Below, piece by piece: positions 19,652 to 31,682 of a stretch of DNA of 64,000 nucleotides. The position numbers and the translations under genes were made by a program. The notes beneath the pieces were generated by a model. It was not told the DNA's origin and did not search any database. It saw only the letters and a program-made list of their open reading frames with translations. The stretch spans positions 54,490,926 through 54,554,925 of the forward strand of contig CM055103.1 of assembly GCA_029204225.1 (NCBI GenBank), read 5' to 3'. Each line of letters begins with the position of its first letter. The stretch's first letter is position 1. Source of the DNA: Diphasiastrum complanatum (lineage: Eukaryota > Streptophyta > Lycopodiopsida > Lycopodiales > Lycopodiaceae).

Positions 19652-20259
19652 TGCTGAATTCACAGGTGTGGGACGTCCTACACATGTATTTTTGATCTCC
19701 TAAGCCCAATAATACCATAAAGATCATACTAGCATTGGTTGTCAATAGGAAAGCTGATCATACAAGCAATATTATTGAGTTACAAGCAAGATCTGTCAAC
19801 AAAACATAAGATTAAGCATCATAAATGCCTCTACTCGGCTAGAGAGAGAAAATAGGAAGTACAAAACTTGTGGAGAGAGAGAGGGAACAAAGAGCTTGTC
19901 TCCAAATTTGCATTACACACAAATTTCATCATTTTCTCAATGAGAGTACATCACATATATATAGATCCATGGACTCTCCTCCTACTTTGAGTTGAATTGG
20001 AGTTGTGGATCCACCTCTCAAGCTATCTAGACTTATTCAAGCCACCTCACTATGTCTAATTGTGCCACCTAGTCTTTTCATGCATTAAATGTGTAAAGTA
20101 CAAATGGCAATTCCTATGGTAGCTCGAGTTTCTACATCTACCTACCTTGAATATTTTAATCTAAGATGGGTCTTTACTAAGCCAAAAGAGCTCAATTCAT
20201 CTTTGGCATTTTTAGGACCCCTACTCACAACATTAGATAGATTTTTCAATATTTTGACA
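19652..20259 (-). repeat. 5' LTR of copia B
   Basis: Matches 15603-16213 with scattered changes. The palindrome is mutated to CACAGGTGTG at 19662-19671, and a few bases are missing near 20090. Gypsy coding sequence resumes directly after 20259. Confidence 0.85.
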
Positions 20260-20756
20260 ATTCTACGGAACCTCCAACTGATGGCGAACGGGAACCACAA
20301 ATGGGCTCACCATTGTGTAGTGATCAGAACGATCAGTTGCATCATCATGAACCACCTTTTCACATGGTGGAGCCTGAGGAAACACGCACTGAAAGGCTCA
20401 CAATATTACTAGCGAGCCTTGATGACGAATCATCCACGACAGATCACACGATAGATCGTCCAAGACAAGCCAATGGTGGTCACTATGATTCAGAGACAGA
20501 TGTCGTGAGATGGACGGATGCATTAGCAACGATTGACTACCGAACATGTCAAAACGAATTAGATCCTGAGCCCAGCACATCTTCACCCAAGTGTTACACC
20601 ATGGACACACCAATTACATTTGGGATGAATATGATAAATGTAGCATGGCTATCAACGGAATCTATTGAGAACCCAGTGGACGATGATTTAGCTCCTTGGC
20701 AACATGCTCTAACTTATAATAAGGAAATCGAACTGACTGATGAGCAGGTCCTATAG
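20260..20756 (+). pseudogene. gypsy gag/protease-region remainder
   Basis: The frame broken at 15602 resumes as DNSTEPPTDGEREP and continues to EIELTDEQVL before a TAG at 20754 (Gln would fit, then HMDPNRYGIKIVPV and a TAA). It is acidic and polar, with TDALATIDYRTCQNELD. No aspartic protease motif is visible. About 550 bp of poorly conserved sequence follow before the reverse transcriptase. Confidence 0.6.
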
Positions 20757-21304
20757 CACATGGACCCAAATCGTTACGGAATTAAGATAGTACCAGTCTA
20801 ACTGCCACAAAAATCTGCTATGTCTCAAGGATAGATCCACCAAGGGCACCTGCAAACAAGAAGAATCAGTTGAAGCAACACTACAACCAGGTGATCTGAT
20901 GGAGTGATCTACCCAAAGAGGCTATAGCTATAGTGAATGTTGATATTCGCAACCACGAGGTGAATATCACACTAGTCTTGATGAAAGACAACAAGGACAA
21001 ATCCACCAATATGACAAAAAAATACAAAAAGAAGGTGTTGGATTCCTTGAAGTCAATCAAGATGAACTCGGATACATCGTCATCCTCTACTCAGATGACG
21101 GAGAACCAAAAGATGACTAGTCAGGCTAAGATCAATATGCTGAAAGAGGAATCTTGATGAGCACGAGTTCACGAGATGCCTAAGATTTTCAAGAATTATA
21201 CCTTAGATGACATGGCAATTATGTTGCCAGAAGCCCAGCGAGAAGCTAATTAAAGTCAGACACCAACAAAACAAGTCTTCGAGAGACTTGTTCGAACACA
21301 GCCA

Positions 21305-22825
21305 ATGAACCTTGCCGAGCCAGGTGAAGAAGAAAAGATAGTGCATATGGAAGAGCAATTAATGCCCATACAATTCAAGAGGCTACGATCATTGTTGGTG
21401 GAGTATAAGGACTATTTTTCCTGGAATTACAGTGATCTGAAGGGCATTTTACCAACAGTAGTCCAACACACCATACCCTTGGTGGATGGAATAGTCCCCA
21501 AGATGAGTCATTACTACCACTGCAACCCGAACTACACGGAACTGATCAAGCAAGAATTGCAGAACCTGTTAGATGCAGATTTCATTTACGAAATCGAACA
21601 CACTGAATGGGTATCGCCAATAGTTATAGTACCCAAGAAGAATGACAAAATGTGAATCTGTGTGAATCTGAAGGCGCTAAACACAGTCACCAAAAATGAT
21701 CATTTTTCTTTACCCTTTACGGAAAGTGTCCTTGATAGAGTAGCTGGGGACAAAGCCTACAGTTTTTTAGATGGCTTCAGCGGTTACAACCAGGTGAAGA
21801 TAGCACCCCAAGACCAGCACAAGACAACATTTGCCACAGAATGGGGAACCTATGCCTATAAGGTGAAGCCATTCGGACTTTGCAATGTCCCAAGCACTTT
21901 CCAACGAGTCATGCAGGCGACATTCAAAGAGTATTTGTAGAAATTTTTGAAAATTTTCTTGGACTTTCTGTGCGTGCATGGACCAGACTCGAAACACTTA
22001 TCCAATTTGGAGAAGGTTCTACAAAAATGCCACATTTTCCAGATCTCCTTGAATCCAGAAAAAATGTCAATTTTGGGTTACACATGGCTTGATTCTCGAC
22101 CTTATAGTATCTAGACATGGGATCACCATGGACCTATCCAAGATCAGGATCATTGTTGATCTACCACCACCAAGAATGATCCGCGAAGTCTACATCTTTA
22201 TGGTCATGCTAACTATTATAGGATCTTCATTCTAGATTTTGCGGAGTTAGCCCGACCAATCTACAAACTCACAACGGATCCACATTGGAACGAAGAAGCC
22301 CTAAAGGCTTTCCAAAAGCTTAAAGATGCATTGGTTTCAGCACCAATCCTACGTCCACCCAATTGGTCCATTGAGTTTCATGTGCATACGTACGCATCGA
22401 AGTATGCAGTAGTGGGAGCAGTCTTAACTCAGCCAAGAGAACACAAAAAGGATTTTCCGATCCGATTTGCAAGCCGACAGCTCAGTGATACAGAAATGAA
22501 TTATTCAACCAAAGAGCGGGAAGCACTCGCAATGATCTATGCGGTTAGCAAGTTTCGGCACTACTTGATGGCCACACACTTTGCTTTTTATATGGACCAT
22601 CAACCTTTACTCTATCTCGTTAATAAAACTTGCAACATAGGGAGAATCACTAGATGGCTAATTCTGTTGTTGGAGTTTGATTTTTGGATAGTAGTCACAA
22701 GGGAAAACAACACTACATGGCAAATCATATGTCATGAATCAAGGGAAAGGAGGTTGCAATCCAACCCGACGATGAGCTGGCCGATGAACTGGTCGATGCA
22801 CGAAGGTGGGAGAGCTTCAATCTAA
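21305..22825 (+). pseudogene. gypsy reverse transcriptase and RNase H
   Basis: Gypsy RT motifs are clear: EWVSPIVIVPKKN, CVNLKALNTVTKNDHF, SFLDGFSGYNQVKIA, TYAYKVKPFGLCNVPSTFQ. A TGA interrupts at the Trp/Arg position after KNDKM, and a TAG after FKEYL (Gln would fit). The catalytic FLDD box reads FLDF, so one essential Asp is lost. NLEKVLQKC and SLNPEKM follow, then frame changes, and the RNase H-like part (22331-22825) with FHVHTYASKYAVVGAVLTQ and FYMDHQPLLYLVNK. Integrase is absent. Confidence 0.85.
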
Positions 22826-22885
22826 AGCGTCCCAATGGCTTGCTCTCTTCCAGACACAACTACAGATCTATGAAGCATAGATTAC

Positions 22886-23338
22886 GTGCCTGGGGGCAGA
22901 AGTGCAAGCACTACAAAGGAAATACTCGTCTGGTTAGCTAAACTTGCACCAGACTCAAGGCCGCTCTCTCAAGTAGAGATGAATCTCTTTAGGCGTCTGA
23001 TGCAGGTGTATAGCCAAACCTTGAACAACTACCAGACGAAATTCGACAAATACCAGGCAAGCGCAACTCACAAGCTCGCCCAAGCCAAACAAGCCCTCAA
23101 GGCTTGCCATCAATATATGCAGAAAAAGACCCAACCAACCCTAGTGGTGATTCCAATGCCACTTGGTTTTGATGTTGCAGAGACAAGCACTAGCCAGGAG
23201 GTAGCAGGGGTGATAAGTCAGGATCAGGGGTCAGAAGGCCAAGACCAAGGACCAACTGATACGGGTACTGAGACGCGGGACCAAGACAAAGATGCTGGTT
23301 TCAGCCATAGCCATATATCGATTGAGTGCGTAGAGTAA
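22886..23338 (+). CDS. hypothetical protein, 150 residues, Gln/Asp-rich
   Basis: Not recognised. The N-terminal half (MPGGRSASTTKEILVWLAKL to about residue 85) is basic and helix-prone, with LNNYQTKFDKYQASATHKLA suggesting a coiled coil. The C-terminal half is rich in Gln, Asp, Gly and Thr (QDQGSEGQDQGPTDTGTE). It lies about 60 bp after the gypsy RNase H, where integrase would be expected, so it may be an extra gypsy reading frame or neighbouring sequence. The first ATG is chosen, but the frame may continue upstream through a stop. Confidence 0.3.
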   Translation: MPGGRSASTTKEILVWLAKLAPDSRPLSQVEMNLFRRLMQVYSQTLNNYQTKFDKYQASATHKLAQAKQALKACHQYMQKKTQPTLVVIPMPLGFDVAETSTSQEVAGVISQDQGSEGQDQGPTDTGTETRDQDKDAGFSHSHISIECVE

Positions 23339-23364
23339 ATAATGAGACTGATGGAGATAGCTGA

Positions 23365-23577
23365 ATGCACATTGAATTGATATTAGGAGCAAGGCTCAGA
23401 ATGAGTGACCGAGCAAACAAGGAGGTCTATGAAAACTTGTCGAGTGAAGAAGAATTTTTGGAGTTTCAAAAAAGGTATCCACCAAGGATTCATCATGAAC
23501 TAGTGAGAATTGAAGAGTCTAGTGGTGGCCATGGCATTACAACAAAAAATATGGTCAGTTTCGATGAAGATGATCTT
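23365..23577 (+). CDS. hypothetical exon, acidic, with following splice-like sites
   Basis: Not recognised. The frame starts MHIELILGARLRMSDRANKE and includes SSEEEFLEFQKRYPPRIHHE. After residue 71 there is GATCTT|GTAAGT and, 114 bp on, CATCGAAGCAG|ATTTC. The predicted second exon stops quickly in frame (ISLL-stop), though another frame reads ARDWNCWAQGD. This suggests a decayed multi-exon gene. Coding-like text resumes at 23850-24090 (SISLGGHNYVKGTFKKK). Confidence 0.3.
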
Positions 23578-24087
23578 GTAAGTTATAGTTCTATGGCCTT
23601 ATACCTTAATTATTATTCTATTTTTTGTAATTGTGATTCTAACCTTTCAATCTAAATATATTTCTTATTGTGTTCCTTTACATCGAAGCAGATTTCTTTG
23701 TTATAAGACATGGAGGTTTTCGCAAGGGATTGGAACTGTTGGGCACAAGGAGACATCTCTTGCCCGTTATTTATTTGTAAATAATGAAATTTGTATATAT
23801 CATATGAGTTATAGTCCATTCGCCCACCCCCCCCAGGAACCATTATAACGGCAATTAGAGCATTGTCTATTTCCTTAGGAGGTCACAATTATGTCAAAGG
23901 AACATTCAAAAAAAAAATTGTTAAGAGGGATCTAGCTATTTAAATACTCGGTTATGTCCCTGAAGATATCACAAAAAGATCATCTTCAATGACCCTTTAT
24001 TTGGGATATATGAAAGAAGATTGTTTCTTCATGACAATACCATGCATCTCAAACTTGGAGATGATGAAAATTGGAATTAAAATAGAT

Positions 24088-24095
<8 letters not shown>

Positions 24096-24138
<43 letters not shown>

Positions 24139-24171
24139 ATATATATACATATACATATATATATATATATA
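24096..24171. repeat. (TG)n followed by (TA)n microsatellite
   Basis: A TG run at 24096-24132 changes to TA/TATG to 24171. It is followed by TAGTAAAGAGTGCT and GTCGTTGACGGGC, the same junction as after the AT run at 26929-27078, so the two blocks are related copies. Confidence 0.95.
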
Positions 24172-24259
24172 CTAGTAAAGAGTGCTCGTCGTTGACGGGC
24201 ACTGGGGCCGATCTAGGTGGTGGTCGATGATTTGGATCATGGCCGATCTCGCACATCTT

Positions 24260-24540
24260 GCATCTCGAATATCTAACATTCGAGTCTTTGGAAAAATTCG
24301 AGTCCTTGGAAAAATTTGAGCCTTTAAAAACATTCGAGTCTTCTAAAAAATTCGAGTCAGTAAAAAGGGTCCTTTGATCCTTCGAAAAAATTCAAGTCTT
24401 TGGAAAAATTCGACTCTTTGGAAAAATTCAATCCTTTGAAAACATTCAAGTCATTGGAAAAATTCAAGTCTTCAAAAAAATTCGAGTCTTTCCAACATTT
24501 CAAGTCTTCGAAAAAATTTGAGTCTTAAAAAAATCCAAAG
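24260..24540. repeat. 18-bp minisatellite, block 1 (ATTCGAGTCTTTGGAAAA)
   Basis: Degenerate tandem copies of an 18-bp unit read ATTCGAGTCTTTGGAAAA with C/T and indel variation. The larger second block is at 27707-28315. No coding role is supported. Confidence 0.85.
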
Positions 24541-24839
24541 TTTTGACCCTTTTTTACTGAATCCGACCAATTTCGACGGGCCTAGAATCCCAGGAATGCG
24601 TATAGGGTTTCTGGTTCGGACACACGTGTCCAAAAAAACAGACTTCGTTCGGCGACACTAGACCAATTCTCATGAATGTTGGAAAGTAGTCCATTTAGTG
24701 GCATTCCCCTCGCCAAACGGCATAAGAATTGAGCTGTGAATGAACTTGTGGGTTCATGTCGAGCCCACGAACCTGTGGACACCACCCGTTTGAAGTTCTG
24801 ACCATTTTTTATGAAATCTCACCAATTTATGGCTCGATG

Positions 24840-26520
<1,681 letters not shown>

Positions 26521-26928
26521 GAGAGGCCCACCAGGCTTGCGTTTTGAAGCCTTCCTAGCCCTTCACAACCGACTTTTCCTTCATAGAAATGTATTTTTAT
26601 TTCAACCTTTCCCATGGAAAGTCTGATAATTCAAAAAATTCTTAGAGCACCCTTCAAATTTTTGATAATGAAAGTCTCATTTGTTTAACATCTTTCACCA
26701 TGAAAGTATGTACATGCACTTCAAAACACTATGTGTGTTGGTAAAGGATAATTTGATTTTGGAGTGGGCCCCTTAGATGCATGCATGGGGAGGAGGGCCA
26801 TGCATCTTTTTTCCCATACATGCATCCTCCTCCCCAAGTTTTTTAGTTAGAAAAAGCTCATGCATGGGTGAGGGGAGGAGGATACATGGGTGCACCCATA
26901 CACATGCGCAAAAGTGTACATAAGTTTA

Positions 26929-26949
26929 AATATATATATATATATATAG

Positions 26950-27027
<78 letters not shown>

Positions 27028-27046
27028 ATATATATATGTATGTATG

Positions 27047-27081
<35 letters not shown>

Positions 27082-27092
27082 GTAGTAGTAGT
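26929..27092. repeat. (AT)n microsatellite with TATG variants and (TAG)n end
   Basis: About 150 bp of alternating TA with a few TATG interruptions near 27020-27055, ending in TAGTAGTAGTAGTA at 27077-27090. Tyr/Ile-rich frames here are artefacts. Confidence 0.97.
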
Positions 27093-27330
27093 AAAGAGTG
27101 CTTGTCGTTGACGGGCAATGGTGGCCGATCTAGGTAACGGTCGATGATTTGGAAATTCAGTATGTCGTTCACAGGCGATGACGGCCGATCTAGGTGGCGG
27201 CCGATGATCTAGTGGGTATGCCCATCGTTGACGGATCTGGGTGACGACTGATGATTTGGATGGCGGTCGATAGTTTAGGAAGAAAGCCGATGGTCATTGA
27301 CGGGCGGCCGATGTATGTGTGTGTATGTAT
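27093..27330. repeat. minisatellite with GTCGTTGACGGGC and GGCCGATCTAGGTGGCGGTCG
   Basis: Three to four degenerate units of about 60 bp, each with a TCGTTGACGGGC part, a GGCCGATCTAGGT part and a CGATGATTTGG part. A single copy is at 24184-24240. TG-rich imperfect repeats follow at 27311-27490. Confidence 0.75.
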
Positions 27331-27706
27331 GTGAGTGCATCTGTTTATGTATGTGTGTGTATTCGTGAGAGTGCGCATATCTATGCATGTGTGTGGGTGG
27401 TCTAGCATAGTGTGTCCGTCGATGGCGAGCAGCTGATGATGTGTGTGTGTGTATGAGTGTGTGTCTGTATCTGTGTGTGTGGATTTGTGTGTATGATTTG
27501 TGTCCGATGGTGTGTGTAATTTATGTGGCCAACAGTTTAGGAGGAAAGCTGATGGTCGTTGATGAGTGGCCGATATATGTGTGTCCATATGTACGTGGCC
27601 AAAGTACGGCGGGTGGACATCTGATTTTGGGTATCGAAAAAGTTTGATTTTGGGTTTAGGGTTTAGGAAAACAGTCTGATTGTGGGTTTAGGGTTTATCA
27701 AAAAAG

Positions 27707-28315
27707 TCTTGGAAAAATTTGAGTCTTCAGAATAATTCGAGTTTTTGGAAAAAAATCGAATCTTTGGAAAAATTCGAGTCTTCGAAAAAACTTGAGTCTT
27801 CTAAAAAACTCGAGTCTTTGAAAAAATTTGAGTCTTTGGAAAAATTTGAGTTTTTGGAAACATTCGAGTCTTTGAAAAAATTCGAGTCTTTGGAAAAATT
27901 ATACAGTGATTAAAAAATTTGGAAATTCGAGTATTTGGAAAGATTCGAATCTTTGGAAAAGTTTGTGTCTTTGGAAAAATTATACAGTGACTCAAAAATT
28001 CGAGTCTCTAGAAAAATTCGAGTCTTTGGAGAAATTATATAGTGATTCGAAAATTACAATGACTTGGAAATTACAATGACTCGAAAAATTATGGATTTTT
28101 CGAGTCGATCTCGTATAAGAAAATTCTGAATTATGGGTATCGAAAAAATACGGATTTTTCGAGTCGACACGATATCGAAAAATTCTGAAAAATGCGAGTC
28201 GAGTTTCAGTTATAAAAAAATTTGAGTCATCAGAAAAATTCGAGTCTTCAGAAAAATTCAAATCTTTGGAAAAATTTGAGTCTTTGAAAAAATTCGAGTC
28301 TTAGGAAAATTTGAG
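27707..28315. repeat. 18-bp minisatellite, block 2
   Basis: About 600 bp of the ATTCGAGTCTTTGGAAAA unit. Because 18 is divisible by three, the plus strand has a frame (27719-27913) repeating the six residues ESLEKF. Divergence and stops increase toward 28320, where units include TTATACAGTGACTCG. No start context or conservation suggests a gene. Confidence 0.9.
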
Positions 28316-28815
28316 TCAAGGTACACTTTATGTTAGGATTTGCAATGCTATTGGAAGTATAATTAACAAAATTATGAAATTATAATAAATTAATATAATA
28401 AACAAAATTATGAGAATGTAACAAAATTATGAAACCTTAGCCTTTAGCTCTTGGCCCTTAGCCAATGGCCCTCAACTCATAGCCCTTAGCCCATAGCCGT
28501 TGGTTGTTGGCCCTTGCCCCTAGGCCCTTAGCCTTAGCATTTCGCCCTTAATTTATAGCCCTTGGCCCTAACCCCTAGGCCCTTGTCCCAAGGCCCTTAG
28601 CCCTTAATCCTAGGCCTTGTCGTTTAGTCCGTAGCCCCTAGTCCTTGACTTTTTTATATGTTTTGTGAACTTTTTATCTTGTCGTTAGTTGAAGCATTTA
28701 ATAATCCCATAAGCATTTGGTGCAACATTGACACTATCCAATCTATATATACACTCTTCAACTAGTGATCTTGGGTCTTCTTGAGATCTTATGTCCTCAT
28801 GACATGTGGCATTCC
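28316..28815. repeat. AT-rich DNA and degenerate CCCTTAGCCC repeat
   Basis: 28316-28435 is AT-rich with repeated AACAAAATTATGA. From 28436 to about 28650 the sequence is a degenerate run of CCCTTAGCCC, CCCTTGGCCC and CCCCTAGGCCC units about 12-14 bp long. It recalls the telomere repeat CCCTAAA superficially but is not a perfect array. No gene is seen. Confidence 0.65.
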
Positions 28816-29040
28816 ATTTGTCCCATAAGTATTTATGAAGTTTGACAATGGGAAAAAAACATAAATAAAACCCCCTACGATGATAATTTACATTGTCTTT
28901 TAAAATTTTTAAGCTTTCTTATAATAGAGCTACTTACTTCAGATTTTCTTGCTTCCAATTTTTTTGCTAATACAATATAGTAAATAATTTATTCCTCCTC
29001 CCTCCCCGCCCACCCGTCGCGGCGGGTGGGCGAAGGGGGC
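28815..29040 (+). repeat. direct repeat copy 1 ending in a GC palindrome
   Basis: CATTTGTCCCATAAGT, CCCCCTAC and TTTACATTGTCTTTT are shared with 30483-30780 in the same order and spacing, with many differences. Both copies end in CGCCCACCCGTCGCGGCGGG followed by TGGGCG. The palindrome arms are 29007-29016 and 29023-29032. Confidence 0.75.
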
Positions 29041-29640
29041 GCACAATTTAAAAAAAAAAAAATTCTTAATGGGTTTTAATTTTTAATAAATAAAATTTTA
29101 AATTTATCCCCTCCCCTGGAGCCCACCCGCTTGCAGGGAGGGGGGGGGGGGGGGGGGGGGGGCGAATTTAAATATATATATATTTTTAATGCCCCCCTCC
29201 CCCCGCCGCCCCCCGACACTTAAAAAGCTTAAAAATACATTAAAAATTTTCAAAACATACTAAGAAGTTTACTCAGTAGTTTACCTCTCTAAGCTCACTT
29301 GTATAAATTTAAAAAATGACTTTCGTGAGCTTATTACTGAGCTTCATGAGCTTCCAGAGGCTGGTTTTGAAATTTTATTCTAAGAACTAAACGCTTGTTG
29401 AATCTCCTTTTATAGAGTTTAGATGGCCTTTGTCTAGGTCATCAATCCATGTGAGAACATTTTGTTTTGACTCTTTTGGTTTTACAACTCAGTAATCTGC
29501 GTCTATACCCAGTGATACAGCTCATCAATCCTAGTGAGAAAAATATATTTCGTATTTTCTGTCTTCCACATCATCAATCTGTTTTCTAACTTTGATTCAG
29601 TTTATGAATCTATTTTGGATTGATGACATGGCAAGTCTCT
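29041..29640. other. AT-rich DNA with G and C runs; no gene seen
   Basis: Contains a 23-base G run (29140-29162) and C-rich CCCCCCTCCCCCCGCCGCC near 29194-29212, separated by AT-rich sequence. The rest is ordinary AT-rich DNA without supported frames. Confidence 0.6.
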
Positions 29641-29714
29641 ATATATACATTTTAGATTGTAGTAGCTGTAAATTATTTTTAAACTCCCGTGAGAGAGAGA
29701 TTCGAGCTTCCAAA

Positions 29715-29715
<1 letters not shown>

Positions 29716-29809
<94 letters not shown>
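29716..29809. repeat. (TG)n(AG)n compound microsatellite
   Basis: TG runs from 29716 to about 29755 and switches directly to AG to 29809. The following 29810-30235 is GA-rich but not repetitive. Confidence 0.97.
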
Positions 29810-29812
<3 letters not shown>

Positions 29813-30232
29813 TGGTTGTGATGGAGAAAAATTGATTGCGAAATTCTTATTGGGCCACACGTGCCCTAAAACATATTTGAAGCGCATTTGAAAGTCACGT
29901 GGCTCTATAAATTTCTAGAAAGAGAAAATCTATGAAACAGCTAGAAAGATAACGAACTCTCTAGAAAGAGCAAAACAAAGAAGGAAAGAGATTGATCGGA
30001 GGGAGAGCGCGAGGAATGAGATCGATAGTGAGAGTCGTAGATGCTGCTTGCTGCTAGAAGAGGATGACAGGTAATCGGGAAAGAGAGGAGGAGGATGGTT
30101 GATGAGAGAGAGAGAGCACGCACGGGGAGTGATTGATCATTGATAGAGAGAGGGAGAGGTGGGTCGAGATGTTGCGCGCTGCTATGAGGGGGAACGGAGA
30201 GGGGTGAGAGAGAGGAGCGACACATCAGGAGG

Positions 30233-30357
<125 letters not shown>

Positions 30358-30482
30358 GGGGGGAGATGTTGAGAGAGCGGAGAGAGAGAAAGAGACGGGG
30401 AGAGATATGTTGAGAGAGTGGAGAGAGAGGGAGAGAGAGGAGTTTTTGTGCGGTGTTGGAGAGCCGAGAGAGAGAGAGACCC

Positions 30483-30780
30483 ATTTGTCCCATAAGTCTT
30501 TATGGAACTTGACAATAGCAAAAAAAAAAAATAAACCCCCCTACAATGCTTATTTACATTGTCTTTTGAAATTTTTAGGCTTTCATATATCAGAGTGAGT
30601 TGCTACTTGCTTCAAACTTTTTTCCTCCTACAATATGCTTTCTCCATGCCTTTTTCGTTAAATCTAATATTCTAAGTTAAGTAGTGTGGGTGGAGGAGAA
30701 GTTAAAAAAAACCTTTAGTTCTAAATGCTTTTTTATATATTCTCCCTCTCTCGCCCACCCGTCGCGGCGGGTGGGCGCAG
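30483..30780 (+). repeat. direct repeat copy 2 ending in a GC palindrome
   Basis: Second copy of 28815-29040, with an additional piece near 30620-30730. The palindrome arms CGCCCACCCG and CGGGTGGGCG are at 30752-30761 and 30768-30777, identical to copy 1 including the six-base loop. Confidence 0.75.
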
Positions 30781-31010
30781 GGGGCGGGGGGGGAGGGGGG
30801 GGGAAACATTGAGGAAAGGCCATCGCCAAATTTTTGCGAAAGCATCGCGAAAATTTTCTTTAATGTTCCCCCCCCCCCCCCCCCCGCCCACCTGCCATGC
30901 CAGGTGGGCCGGGGGGGGGGGGGGAAATTATAAAAAAGCATTGTGGGCACAAAAGAAGGGGGGGGGGGGGGGGGTGTGGTTGGGTGGGTTGGGGTGGGGG
31001 GTCTGGCAGG
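30781..31010. repeat. G/C-run cluster, potential quadruplex DNA
   Basis: G-rich 30781-30803, an 18-base C run (30868-30885), the hairpin GCCCACCTGCC/GGCAGGTGGGC-like pair near 30886-30910, a 14-base G run (30911-30924), a 17-base G run (30958-30974) and GGTTGGGGTGGGGGG near 30988-31000. No coding sequence is supported. Confidence 0.75.
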
Positions 31011-31260
31011 CATCGCAAAATTTTGGGCACGATTCGCGAAAATATCACGAAGGCATCTTGCGCGAAAATTTTGTGCGCAGGCATCGTGAAAATTTTGCGA
31101 TGCCTTCGTGAAAATTTCATGTGAGATGCCGTCACGAAATTTTCGCGATGCCTGCGCGTGAAATTTCTAAATTGCGCGCAAAATTTTTGCGAAGGCATCG
31201 CAAAATTTTGTGCACGATGCCATTGCAAAATTTTCGCGAATCGCGCAAGAAAATATCTTG
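31011..31260. repeat. palindromic repeat cluster (GGCATCGCGAAAATTTT family)
   Basis: About ten degenerate copies of GGCATCGCGAAAATTTT and its inverse AAAATTTTCGCGATGCC follow each other in alternating orientation, centred on AAAATTTT. Related single units occur at 30820-30862. The stretch could fold into several hairpins. No gene is present. Confidence 0.8.
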
Positions 31261-31269
31261 AAATTTTAT

Positions 31270-31682
31270 GACATTTATGTGGATCAGCAAATATTTGTTA
31301 TAGGACAAAAGTATATGTAAAATAGCCCAATCTTCTTAGTATTCCTCTTGATATTAATGGTTTTAATTTTCAAAAATCACTTGTCCAAAGGCATGTGCCT
31401 CCCGAACATGATATCTTGGTGCTCCCTAGCATGGAGAAAGTAGCAAAATGGTTCCAATTTTTTGAATTACTACTTAAAGCAACGACATTTACGCTGTTTT
31501 CCATGATAATGCAATAAATTTGGAATTAGTTTTTATGGCTTTTGGTACATGGGATGAGACCAAGTTATGAGTTTATATCCAATACCAAGATGTCACACAC
31601 AAGGTGCGTGTGATTGAGGCAACCCTTGCGGCCATCAGATTTGTTATGGAGACACATCCATCCCCATCCCATAGGTACTAGT
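31270..31682 (+). pseudogene. decayed coding sequence of unknown function
   Basis: Three reading-frame pieces fit end to end: IYVDQQIFVIGQKYM (from 31270), SIPLDINGFNFQKSLVQRHV with WFQFFELLLKATTFTLF (from 31338), and HDNAINLELVFMAFGTWDE through RVIEATLAAIRFVMETHPS (from 31502, with one TGA). Two frame changes and a stop separate them. The amino-acid text looks protein-like, but I do not recognise the family. The copia at 31683 inserted at its end, so it predates that element. Confidence 0.45.

Larger units (their letters stand above)
15603..20259 (-). mobile_element. Ty1/copia retrotransposon, family B, nested in the gypsy element
   Basis: Flanked by two LTRs of about 610 bp (15603-16213 and 19652-20259) that are similar but differ by substitutions and small indels, so it is older than the copia at 4463. 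The primer binding site (19639-19651) sits next to the right LTR, giving minus orientation. The 5-bp flanks, AATCC on the left and ATTCT on the right, match only in part. Internal coding sequence is defective: gag N-terminus missing, 76-bp displaced duplication, integrase-RT deletion. It splits gypsy gag from the rest of gypsy. Confidence 0.88.
12272..22825 (+). mobile_element. Ty3/gypsy retrotransposon, decayed and interrupted by copia B
   Basis: The order is 5' LTR (12272-12612), primer binding site (12614-12631), long leader (12632-13950), gag (13958-15602), nested copia (15603-20259), rest of gag/protease region (20260-20756), reverse transcriptase (21305-22090) and RNase H (22331-22825). 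The reading resumes sensibly on both sides of the copia, so it was one element. No integrase or 3' LTR is found after 22825, so the 3' end is lost. Many in-frame stops show it is old. Fragments of related minus-strand gypsy elements are at 40894-42120 and 47672-48720. Confidence 0.85.

Noticed and set aside
15598-20264. Perfect target-site duplication for copia B
   Set aside because: Left AATCC and right ATTCT match at only three of five positions, so the exact boundary or duplication remains unproven.
26858-27172. Tyr/Ile-rich frames on both strands
   Set aside because: Produced by the AT microsatellite; no flanking coding support.
28436-28650. Interstitial telomere
   Set aside because: Units are CCCTTAGCCC/CCCTTGGCCC with variable length, not regular CCCTAAA.
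30702-31228. Pro-rich and Gly-rich frames
   Set aside because: They result from C and G runs and the palindromic repeats.
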